Position numbers and translations under genes: made by a program. The notes beneath the pieces were generated by a model. The model did no database searches and was not told the origin of the DNA. It saw only the letters and a list, made by a program, of their open reading frames with translations. Positions 14,383 to 20,116 of a stretch of DNA of 43,963 nucleotides are shown piece by piece. The stretch covers positions 1 to 43,963 of the IMG/VR virus record IMGVR_UViG_3300027911_000026; one strand, 5' to 3'. How positions within the stretch are numbered: position 1 is the stretch's first letter; every line of letters starts with the position of its first letter. This DNA comes from a virus.

Positions 14383-15092
14383 AAATTAAAATACTCACAT
14401 TTCCTATTATAACTATCACAGGCGTTAGGATTCTTTGGAAACTCTTTTTGTGCATCAAACATCTTCACATAGTTTGACATATTATCAAGAGCAGAAATCA
14501 TATCCTCCTTTTTAAACTCCCAGGTCAAGTCCTGAATAGTGCCTACACCCTTATTAAATACAGTATAGCCCAGAGTCTCTGGAAGACCTAATCCGCTTTG
14601 ATGAGCAAGGTAGGAGTAAAGGTAGAGCTGGAGTGCCGTATCTTTTCGCTCGTTCGGGTAATTTCTGCTTGAAGTCTTAAAATCTCTAAGAGCTGGGCGA
14701 CCGTCATAGTCACCGATGAAGTCAGGGGAGCCTTCAATTGTAACGCCCCCATACTCCGCAAAGAGTCGCTTCTCACCAAATTTAAGAACGTATCTAGATC
14801 GATGGGATTTTTCAAACTTTCGGATAAATTCAGTTCCAATTGTTCTGAGTTGTGTCCACCCGAGTCGTCCATAATCTACCTCTTCTTTCTGATGTGAGTC
14901 CCAAAAAATTTCAAAAGTAAGCGCTCCATCCCCACCAGTGAGAGAAGCATTAATAGCACTATGCAGGGCACTACCAAAAAGTAAATCCCCGCTGTCAGGA
15001 GCATCTGTAACAATCTTGTCCACATAGCAAAGTTTAAAATGACGTAAGCAACGGACAGCGGAAGAGTATGCACTGTAGGACCAAGAACTCAT
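14367..15092 (-). CDS. Cas4/RecB-like PD-(D/E)XK nuclease with Fe-S cysteines
   Basis: The 241-residue protein matches the PDDEXK_1 (RecB/Cas4/AddB) family: GSALHSAI (H44), IEGSPDFIGDYDG (D124), RDFKTS (D137, K139), and QLYLYSY (Q155, Y157). Four cysteines, C15 (or C22) near the start and C225, C232 and C238 at the end, are placed as in the 4Fe-4S cluster of Cas4 and AddB. It likely resects DNA ends to make single strands for the Rad52-like protein coded downstream. There is no CRISPR array or other cas gene, so this is a recombination nuclease. HNH genes flank it on both sides. Confidence 0.85.
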   Translation of the reverse strand: MSSWSYSAYSSAVRCLRHFKLCYVDKIVTDAPDSGDLLFGSALHSAINASLTGGDGALTFEIFWDSHQKEEVDYGRLGWTQLRTIGTEFIRKFEKSHRSRYVLKFGEKRLFAEYGGVTIEGSPDFIGDYDGRPALRDFKTSSRNYPNERKDTALQLYLYSYLAHQSGLGLPETLGYTVFNKGVGTIQDLTWEFKKEDMISALDNMSNYVKMFDAQKEFPKNPNACDSYNRKCEYFNLCFPK

Positions 15093-15526
15093 AATATACC
15101 TCTTAGCTTTTTTAAATACAAAGATACCGCCACCATCTCTTCAAAAGTCAAATTATCTCCTTTTATTTTATTACAAGTATAACAACAAGGCACTACGTTT
15201 TCTATATAATACCCCCTAGAGTTATCTTTTCTGTCTAAACCAGAACCGGTTTCAGGTAATTTTCCTCCACAATAATAACAATCCTGTACTAAAAATTTAT
15301 TAAAATCCTCAAAAGAAATACTCCACTCTAAATCTCTCCTATGAGCTAAATCTACTGAGTGCTTAAATCTGTTTTTAGGCAGCCGAGTTCTTGCCCTCAT
15401 TTTAGGTAAAATAGCATCCCTATGTGTGTGATGATAATTATTACTTTGTATTTTTCTTTTTTCTTGGTATTTATAATAACTTTTTTTAGAAGCTCTACGA
15501 GCATCCTCTTTTGTCCAACTACTCAT
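15089..15526 (-). CDS. HNH endonuclease (free-standing)
   Basis: The 145-residue protein starts at 15526 (AAAGGAAG lies upstream), where ATGA overlaps the stop of the preceding gene; a longer frame to 15574 lacks this support. It has a basic N-terminal half and an HNH core with CYYCGG, GLDRKDNSRGY, VVPCCYTCNKIKG and FEEMV near the end. The two Cys pairs bind zinc. It is of a different HNH subtype from the endonuclease VII copies. Its DNA is very AT-rich with long T and A runs. Its first four residues (MSSW) equal those of the next gene. Confidence 0.85.
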   Translation of the reverse strand: MSSWTKEDARRASKKSYYKYQEKRKIQSNNYHHTHRDAILPKMRARTRLPKNRFKHSVDLAHRRDLEWSISFEDFNKFLVQDCYYCGGKLPETGSGLDRKDNSRGYYIENVVPCCYTCNKIKGDNLTFEEMVAVSLYLKKLRGIL

Positions 15527-15987
15527 TTGCTTCCTTTCTGCATGTCTCTCAGAATGTGCTGAAGAGGACTCCAAGCTTTAAAGTCGTAGGTAAGCGGTGC
15601 TGGAGCGGCCACTGAAGTAGGTTTAGGTTCGCAGTCTCCTCCCCACTGCAGCCAATCATCGTAGTTCTTGCCGCAATTACAAATATACTGTGTAAGCCAT
15701 TTTCCATTGGGATCTGCGGTTACTTTAAGCCAAAACTCGTGGCCTGTATTAGAGGGCTTGATAGAGCTACTTAGGTTATGAATCCCTGAACCGGGAGGAG
15801 GAACAGAATACTTTGCTTGTGCTTGCTGTCCAAAAGGACTCGGTTGAGCGGTGGTAGTAGTCGTAGGCTGTGGAGCAGCAGAATTAGACTGACCACAAGA
15901 ATATTTATTATAGGCTTCTGTCTTGTGCGTTCGGCAATAAAGGAAGTCCTTGCCTCCGGCACTAGACTCTACTATTTCACATTTCAT
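15523..15987 (-). CDS. Hypothetical zinc-type protein with Pro/Thr linker
   Basis: The 154-residue product has an N-terminal Cys/His unit (KCEIVESSAGGKDFLYCRTHKTEAY has C3, C18, H21 and a Cys at about 31), a low-complexity linker with repeated Pro, Thr, Gln and Ala at about 36-70, and a C-terminal unit with CNCGKNYDDWLQWGGDC. The two ends may bind zinc. No family is recognised. It overlaps both neighbours by four bases. It could be a DNA-binding or adaptor protein in the replication operon. Confidence 0.6.
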   Translation of the reverse strand: MKCEIVESSAGGKDFLYCRTHKTEAYNKYSCGQSNSAAPQPTTTTTAQPSPFGQQAQAKYSVPPPGSGIHNLSSSIKPSNTGHEFWLKVTADPNGKWLTQYICNCGKNYDDWLQWGGDCEPKPTSVAAPAPLTYDFKAWSPLQHILRDMQKGSK

Positions 15988-16187
15988 TTGCTAGTCTCCT
16001 CGATACAGACACTACACCTCTTGTTTTTCTCTTGCAAGTTCTTTTTGCACTTAATACAGATCTTACGAACTGGCGAAGTGTGCTGCATCTTTTTTAAGAC
16101 ACTTAAAGAGAAGTGATTAAGCATTGGACTCATTTCCAATGTAACATATCTTAATCCTTTCATGTTGTTATGACTGATCTTTGACAT
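15984..16187 (-). CDS. Small zinc-finger protein, first gene of the leftward replication operon
   Basis: The 67-residue product ends with two Cys pairs (CIKC and CSVC, 13 residues apart), a treble-clef or ribbon-like zinc site, and has a basic stretch around it. GGAGG lies six bases before its ATG, the strongest ribosome site in this operon. As the first gene after the divergent promoter region it may be an early regulator. The function is not known. Confidence 0.6.
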   Translation of the reverse strand: MSKISHNNMKGLRYVTLEMSPMLNHFSLSVLKKMQHTSPVRKICIKCKKNLQEKNKRCSVCIEETSK

Positions 16188-16247
16188 ATCTTACCTCCAA
16201 ACACAGCTTACACACCTAAAACTACAAAAGCAACACTATTTTTCTAT

Positions 16248-16276
16248 TTGACTTTTATTTGGTGGTGTGTGATAAC
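16248..16276 (+). promoter_or_regulatory. Sigma-70-type promoter for the rightward lipoprotein-protease operon
   Basis: TTGACT at 16248-16253 (five of six consensus bases) is followed by a 17-base spacer and GATAAC at 16271-16276 with an extended TG upstream. TATAAT occurs eight bases further but would give a 24-base spacer. It points to a host-type RNA polymerase, in line with the absence of a phage RNA polymerase gene. Confidence 0.5.
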
Positions 16277-16374
16277 ATATAATAACTCCAAGAGGGAAAC
16301 AGAGTTAGGCGTCCAACCCTCTGACCAGTTTCAACATACCCCCACAAACGAACCGCGAATAAAAAAAAAAGAGT

Positions 16375-16419
16375 CTCTATATAGATTAGTAACTATATAG
16401 GGCTTTACATTATATAGAG
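16375..16419. repeat. Repeated CTATATAG palindromes (possible operator)
   Basis: The palindrome CTATATAG occurs at 16377-16384 and 16393-16400, 16 bases apart start to start. In addition CTCTATATA at 16375-16383 is inverted as TATATAGAG at 16411-16419. This region lies over and just before a second promoter-like site, so a repressor or activator could bind here; an AT-rich RNA hairpin is another reading. Confidence 0.45.
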
Positions 16420-16432
16420 TAAGTGCTATACC
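16404..16432 (+). promoter_or_regulatory. Second promoter-like site close to the lipoprotein gene
   Basis: TTTACA at 16404-16409, a 17-base spacer, and TATACC at 16427-16432 resemble a sigma-70 promoter. The start codon is only 20 bases after the -10 element, with AGGAG at 16440-16444, so the leader would be very short. Confidence 0.35.
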
Positions 16433-16451
16433 TATATTAGGAGATTTAAAA

Positions 16452-16673
16452 ATGAAATACATTGTATTAACAACACTTCTTCTCTTGGGTTTATGTGGCT
16501 GCGAAGCTAAGCCACAACCACTCATTCTTTATAAAGCTGTGTGTATCACTCCACTCGGAGTAGCTGTTAAAGACACAGATTCAAAAGAAGCAAAAGGAGA
16601 AGGTTACTTCGAGATGGAAAATGGAGCTAAAATTCCACAATCACTTTGTGTCCTTCTTGTCAAGGAGCAATAA
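16452..16673 (+). CDS. Small lipoprotein
   Basis: The 73-residue product has a signal sequence with lipobox (TLLLLGLCGC, lipidated at Cys17 with Glu after it). Asp is not at +2, so an outer-membrane place is likely in a Gram-negative host. The mature part is short with two Cys that could form a disulphide (CITPLG and SLCVLLV). It is the first gene of an operon with a membrane-anchored protease. Phage lipoproteins at such places can block superinfection or act in lysis, but nothing here decides that. Confidence 0.7.
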   Translation: MKYIVLTTLLLLGLCGCEAKPQPLILYKAVCITPLGVAVKDTDSKEAKGEGYFEMENGAKIPQSLCVLLVKEQ

Positions 16674-16675
16674 CG

Positions 16676-17449
16676 ATGTTTATGTTATTGGGCGTGATGG
16701 TCGGTATTATCGTAGGTCTAATAGGAGCATTTTATGAATGGGGTCCGCTTAAAACTGGTATTGTCGCTTTTGTGTCTTCTGTCATCTTGTGCTACGTGCT
16801 CGCAGTCTCCACAGGATCCGCAGGATCGGCAGCTACCGCACACCAGGCACTTGTCATCAACACAATCCGACTCCCGACAGGATCAGGATCAGTCGTTGTC
16901 GCCCCGTCAGGACGACGATACGTGCTTACAAACTGGCACGTGTGTTTGGGGTCCAGGCACAAAGGAAAGATACATGCCTCATACACCGACGGTACCACCA
17001 TCGAAGGAAGGATTGTCAAGCAAAGTGTTAGTTATGACCTCTGTGCTGCTGCTGTCGATTCCGGTAGTTCTGGTATTCGTGTAGGGCGAGAGCTGACTAA
17101 ATCAGAACCAATCTACACCCGTGGATATCCTTATGGTGTGTTATCTGAAAGTGCTGGTAGACTCGATCACACAGAACGCTGGACTGCTCAGTTTCCAGTT
17201 GAAGAGTTATCACCATGCGCTCCCGGGATGCAGGAGTTAAGAGATGCAACTGACAATATCAAGGGCTGTGCAACTCAGTTCATTAGTAACGTTACTTCTC
17301 TCTATGCCCGTCCTGGTAGCAGTGGAAGTCCTGTTGTTAATAACAGCGGTCAGCTTGTGGGTGTGGTCTCATCGTGGATGAGTGATGAGCAGAATGATGC
17401 TGGTATTGTGCGAATTGAAGATGTCAAGGAATTTTTAAAGGACTTATGA
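16676..17449 (+). CDS. Membrane-anchored trypsin-like serine protease
   Basis: The 257-residue protein has two N-terminal membrane helices (MLLGVMVGIIVGLIGAFY and IVAFVSSVILCYVLAV) and then a chymotrypsin-fold protease with triad H88 (LTNWHVC), D121 (SYDLCAA) and S216 (PGSSGSPVV). GSGSVV before the His strand and GQLVGVVS after the Ser are typical of the trypsin_2/DegP-like group; no PDZ domain is present. Several Cys may form disulphides, so the protease domain probably faces the periplasm. The start at 16676 has AAGGAG nine bases upstream; a TTG at 16646 would overlap the lipoprotein. Target unknown. Confidence 0.8.
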   Translation: MFMLLGVMVGIIVGLIGAFYEWGPLKTGIVAFVSSVILCYVLAVSTGSAGSAATAHQALVINTIRLPTGSGSVVVAPSGRRYVLTNWHVCLGSRHKGKIHASYTDGTTIEGRIVKQSVSYDLCAAAVDSGSSGIRVGRELTKSEPIYTRGYPYGVLSESAGRLDHTERWTAQFPVEELSPCAPGMQELRDATDNIKGCATQFISNVTSLYARPGSSGSPVVNNSGQLVGVVSSWMSDEQNDAGIVRIEDVKEFLKDL

Positions 17450-17538
17450 CAGCTCTTTTATTAGTTCTTGCATTTATAATTTTAGCGATGCCTGAGATAC
17501 CAGAAGACCCACCAGGAGATGATGATGGCCGCTCCTAA
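17446..17538 (+). CDS. 30-residue membrane peptide
   Basis: The frame starts by ATGA overlap with the protease stop and ends 14 bases inside the TerS-like gene. The peptide has one hydrophobic helix (ALLLVLAFIILAM) and an acidic Pro-rich tail (PEIPEDPPGDDDGRS). Such single-helix peptides can be subunits of membrane complexes, here perhaps of the protease. The tight coupling on both sides supports it. Confidence 0.5.
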   Translation: MTALLLVLAFIILAMPEIPEDPPGDDDGRS

Positions 17539-17959
17539 GAAAGAACTACACCCCGCACTAATCAGGACTATTGCTATTGAGTACGCTTCTGGTAAATCAG
17601 AGCGGGAACTTGAAGCAGAGTTCCAGGTGTCAAGGTTCTTAATTAAGAAGGCCCTTAGGTCTGAAGAAGGAAAGACTATCCAAAAGGACTTGGCTGACAA
17701 TGCTATTGAGTCAGCTAGGAATAAACTTAGGACCGGTATGTCTGAACTTGCGGACCTGGCAACCAAGGTAATTAAAAAAGAACTAGAGGACGGTAATATT
17801 CAGGCGGTGGCTTACGTGTATAAGGCTCTAGCAATTGAGACCCAAGAACAGGGTAAGATTGATCGTGCTCCAAGCCTGACAGTAGTACTGCCAGGAGCAG
17901 TAGCTCCAGAGAGTGTAGAGAAGAAGACGATAGAGGTTGAAAGTGGCGAAGTTAACTGA
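17525..17959 (+). CDS. Terminase small subunit-like protein
   Basis: Of three ATG codons in a row (17519, 17522, 17525) the last is best placed relative to AGGAG at 17514-17518, giving 144 residues. Residues 8-45 form a helix-turn-helix (LIRTIAIEYASGKSERELEA with a second helix SRFLIKKALRSEEG). Two helical segments follow (ARNKLRTGMSELADLATKVI and QAVAYVYKALAIETQ). This arrangement fits small terminases, which bind the packaging site. It is unusual that it is about 8 kb away from the large subunit gene at 25776. A general DNA-binding regulator is the alternative. Confidence 0.6.
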   Translation: MAAPKKELHPALIRTIAIEYASGKSERELEAEFQVSRFLIKKALRSEEGKTIQKDLADNAIESARNKLRTGMSELADLATKVIKKELEDGNIQAVAYVYKALAIETQEQGKIDRAPSLTVVLPGAVAPESVEKKTIEVESGEVN

Positions 17960-18392
17960 AGAAGTAGTAAACATGATTAAGAACTTGGAGAGTTGCAGAC
18001 TCCAGGTTTATAAAGATATTGCAGGATTGAACACGGTGGGATATGGACATAGAACTGATATGGCGGTCGGTCAAGTCATCACTCAAGATACTGCCGATAG
18101 TTTCCTTCATTACGATCTCGTTAGTGCTGCTACTTTGGTTAATCATTACATTCACGTCCCCCTTAGCGATAACCAGTTCGGTGCTCTTATTAGTCTGGTT
18201 TTTAACGTGGGTGTCCATCCTCTTGAACGAACTCTTGGGGAAATCCTAAACAATGGGAACTACCTTGCGGCAGCAGATCAGTTCCTACGGTGGGATCATG
18301 CGGTGGTTGACGGACAAACAGTAGAAGTTCCTGGTCTAAAAGATCGGAGGCAAATTGAGCGATCACTCTTCCTTAGGGCCGACCAAACCTGA
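17943..18392 (+). CDS. Endolysin, GH24 phage lysozyme
   Basis: The product of about 149 residues has the T4/P22 lysozyme signature: Glu16 in NLESCRLQVYKD, Asp25 nine residues later, and Thr31 in LNTVGYGH (numbers from the GTG start). Further core segments are DNQFGALISLVFNVG and RWDHA with a RRQIERSLFL end, as in other GH24 enzymes. The GTG at 17943 has GAGG six bases upstream; a TTG at 17937 is less likely. There is no signal or SAR helix at the N-terminus, so release needs a holin. It would cut the glycan strands of the cell wall at lysis. Confidence 0.9.
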   Translation: MAKLTEEVVNMIKNLESCRLQVYKDIAGLNTVGYGHRTDMAVGQVITQDTADSFLHYDLVSAATLVNHYIHVPLSDNQFGALISLVFNVGVHPLERTLGEILNNGNYLAAADQFLRWDHAVVDGQTVEVPGLKDRRQIERSLFLRADQT

Positions 18393-18582
18393 GTTTAATA
18401 TTTCTGTGTTCTTGGAGTTGCCTCACGACGGGACACTGGGTCAAGTGAGAATCCACGTACGCTCTGATGATGGTAAAGACCTTACCAAGCAAGCTATACT
18501 AGACGCTGTGGCTGATGTGTTACTTGATGCTGACTTTGGGATTGACTACACACCAGAGAATGATCTTAGCTTTGATGCTTAG
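18355..18582 (+). CDS. Hypothetical protein, 75 residues, TTG start
   Basis: GGAGG lies four bases before the TTG at 18355, which makes this non-ATG start credible; it overlaps the lysozyme end by 38 bases. The product has a beta-alpha arrangement (NISVFLELPHDGTLGQVRIHV, then a helix LTKQAILDAVADVLLDADFG) and an acidic end. No family is recognised. Its stop meets the stop of the HExxH gene on the other strand with a four-base overlap, so this is a convergent junction. Confidence 0.6.
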   Translation: MSDHSSLGPTKPEFNISVFLELPHDGTLGQVRIHVRSDDGKDLTKQAILDAVADVLLDADFGIDYTPENDLSFDA

Positions 18583-18863
18583 TCAAAGAAGTTATCAATA
18601 AGTAAATCAAATAGAGCGGCCTCTAGCTTCCAGATAGTCTTGTGCTTTAGCTTCACGGGCCACTCAAATTCCACCAGGTGTAAGACCTCATGGAGCAGAG
18701 TTCTGAAAGTCTCATTCCTACTCATACCCTTTTTGATTCTAATCTCGAACTTATTAGGGTCAGTCTCGCCGCAAGCGCCAAGCCTTTTCACAAACCTAAT
18801 CTTATAGGTTGTGTGCCTTAAGTGAATCTTTTTAGGGTAGTCTTTAATGCTAGGAATTTTCAC
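18579..18863 (-). CDS. Small HExxH metallopeptidase-like protein
   Basis: The 94-residue protein has LLHEVLHLVEFEWP with H58, E59 and H62, the zinc motif of gluzincin/ImmA-SprT-like peptidases, and possible third ligand Glu81 in WKLEAALF. The first half has beta strands as in the SprT/ImmA minimal core. It is very short for an active protease, yet similar mini-HExxH proteins are widespread in phages. It is the last gene of the leftward accessory operon and overlaps the preceding gene by 14 bases. Substrate unknown. Confidence 0.65.
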   Translation of the reverse strand: MKIPSIKDYPKKIHLRHTTYKIRFVKRLGACGETDPNKFEIRIKKGMSRNETFRTLLHEVLHLVEFEWPVKLKHKTIWKLEAALFDLLIDNFFD

Positions 18864-19239
18864 TTTTCCCTCTAATCTGTTTCAATGCTTCACGGGCACG
18901 TTTACCAGCTATAGAAGAACATTCATTGCGCTCTTCTTGATCTGAATAAAGAATTACGCGACGACTCACACCATTCTGGCTTGTGTCATAGTCCACTGAA
19001 TAATTCATGGGATCAGCGTAAAACTCAAGCGCACTCTCAGCCACCTTGAGCCGAGCTAGGGCCTGATCGCGATCTTCTTTGATCCGCTCTATATCAATAC
19101 ACACGTCCTCGGTTACTGCATTCGCTGTGGCCCTAGCGCGATGTAAACCTTCATTCAGCTCATCCCTCTCAGCCGTGAGCTTGGCGATCTCGGCTTGGAG
19201 GGTCACAATAATCATTTCTGCTGTTAGTTCTCCACTCAC
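18850..19239 (-). CDS. Coiled-coil protein (Ead/Ea22-like)
   Basis: The 129-residue protein has a heptad helix at residues 5-68 (IIVTLQAEIAKLTAERDELN and so on), then SALEFYADPMNYSVDYD, and a C-terminal piece ending AGKRAREALKQIRG. The last two elements are typical of Ead/Ea22-like and related small phage accessory proteins of unknown function. It overlaps both neighbours by 4 and 14 bases. Soluble, with no membrane segment. Confidence 0.65.
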   Translation of the reverse strand: MSGELTAEMIIVTLQAEIAKLTAERDELNEGLHRARATANAVTEDVCIDIERIKEDRDQALARLKVAESALEFYADPMNYSVDYDTSQNGVSRRVILYSDQEERNECSSIAGKRAREALKQIRGKSENS

Positions 19240-19481
19240 TCCCCACCTCCCAGAATCTTATCGGCTTCGGCAAGTGTTTTTTTACCGTCCTCACAATTCT
19301 CGCAGTAGGTAGAAACAAGGCAGCAACAACTAATTGCATCCCTCATCACCTCGCACGCAGCCACTAGACGCTCTCGCTCGTTTAATAGCAATTGAAGTGA
19401 ATCAACTGGAACGGATATGGCTTGATGGCATCCTAAGCCCTTCTTCATAAATTCCTGTAAAACCCATTCGTCGGTAGTCAT
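19236..19481 (-). CDS. Cys-rich small protein
   Basis: The 81-residue product has eight Cys, including a run CCC and a YCENCED pair in the C-terminal half, and a helical N-terminal half with LQLLLNERERLVAACEVMRD. Composition resembles small phage Ea22-region proteins. It overlaps the zinc protein upstream and the coiled-coil gene downstream by four bases each, so it is coupled in translation. The Cys could bind zinc. No function can be assigned. Confidence 0.6.
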   Translation of the reverse strand: MTTDEWVLQEFMKKGLGCHQAISVPVDSLQLLLNERERLVAACEVMRDAISCCCLVSTYCENCEDGKKTLAEADKILGGGE

Positions 19482-19639
19482 TCCTTCTCTCCTTGAGTCA
19501 CTGGGGAGGGTGAGGGGTTGTCGATGCCCAATTTAATTTCACACTCCGAACACATCACGACTACTTCCTTAGCGTCCTCAAAACCTGTCGGTCTGGGTGC
19601 TATTACTTGTTTATCACATACCTGGCATCGTGCTTTCAT
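19478..19639 (-). CDS. 53-residue zinc-ribbon protein
   Basis: The product has CQVC near the start and CSEC at about 30-33, two pairs 24 residues apart that would form one zinc ribbon. GGAGG lies 8 bases before its ATG at 19639, and its TGA overlaps the next ATG, which supports it as a gene. The C-terminus is Pro/Ser rich. It joins a number of small zinc proteins in this genome. Confidence 0.65.
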   Translation of the reverse strand: MKARCQVCDKQVIAPRPTGFEDAKEVVVMCSECEIKLGIDNPSPSPVTQGEKE

Positions 19640-19676
19640 CTCTCACTCCTCCGCTCGCGTCCTACCAGGATGTTCT

Positions 19677-19832
19677 TTAGTCATGCGTTTTCTCCAGGTT
19701 ACAGTATTTACAGTAAACTATTTTTTCGCGTGGGTTTTGAGGATCGCCCATAGTTCTAACCCAAGTCCATTCGTGCTCTTGACCTGAATGATTCATGTCA
19801 CAATATTCTGTGTTTTCTAATTCGTCATTCAT
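19677..19832 (-). CDS. 51-residue Cys/His-containing protein
   Basis: The frame starts at 19832 with AGGAG seven bases upstream and ends at 19677. The product has a single Cys at 11 with nearby His, an aromatic strand HEWTWVRTMGD, and YCKYCNLEKTHD at the end, so a CxxC with His residues may bind zinc. No family is recognised. Between it and the next gene are 37 bases with a ribosome site. Confidence 0.6.
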   Translation of the reverse strand: MNDELENTEYCDMNHSGQEHEWTWVRTMGDPQNPREKIVYCKYCNLEKTHD

Positions 19833-19870
19833 TCGTTGACTCCTGTGGTCACTCTGAACCTGTGAGGACT

Positions 19871-20116
19871 CTATTTTATATTATTAAAGTAAATCATCAA
19901 CCTTAAAATATCAGGCCACAACTTCTGAATCCTTTGAATCAAAGCAATCTTATCCTCCCAGGTGAGTTGTTGATTGTGAATAATAGAGTGTAGCCCATTC
20001 TGAATCTGAGCTAAGCTATTATCCAGACTCCTCTTCCTGATTAGATTCATTTGATTAAGTTGATCCAAAGAGTTTCTCCCAGTCTGATAAGACCCTAGAT
20101 AGTTTAAAAGACTCAT
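19871..20116 (-). CDS. Hypothetical helical protein
   Basis: The product is mainly helical (LAQIQNGLHSIIHNQQLTWE and KIALIQRIQKLWPDILRLMI). The start is unclear: 20161, 20116 and 20050 are all ATG in frame; the last lies just past the glycosyltransferase stop, while the others overlap that gene in another frame by 107 and 62 bases. None has a strong ribosome site. Soluble or membrane-attached by its hydrophobic end; function unknown. Confidence 0.5.
   Translation of the reverse strand: MSLLNYLGSYQTGRNSLDQLNQMNLIRKRSLDNSLAQIQNGLHSIIHNQQLTWEDKIALIQRIQKLWPDILRLMIYFNNIK

Noticed and set aside
14367-15092. CRISPR-Cas link of the Cas4-like nuclease
   Set aside because: No repeat-spacer array and no other cas gene is present; Rad52-like gene context fits phage recombination.
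16331-16525. 64-residue minus-strand frame in the divergent region
   Set aside because: It crosses the start of the lipoprotein gene and promoter elements; composition is random.
19638-19684. 13-codon frame MTKEHPGRTRAEE between two small genes
   Set aside because: Too short and covers the ribosome site of the next gene; could be a leader peptide but nothing proves it.
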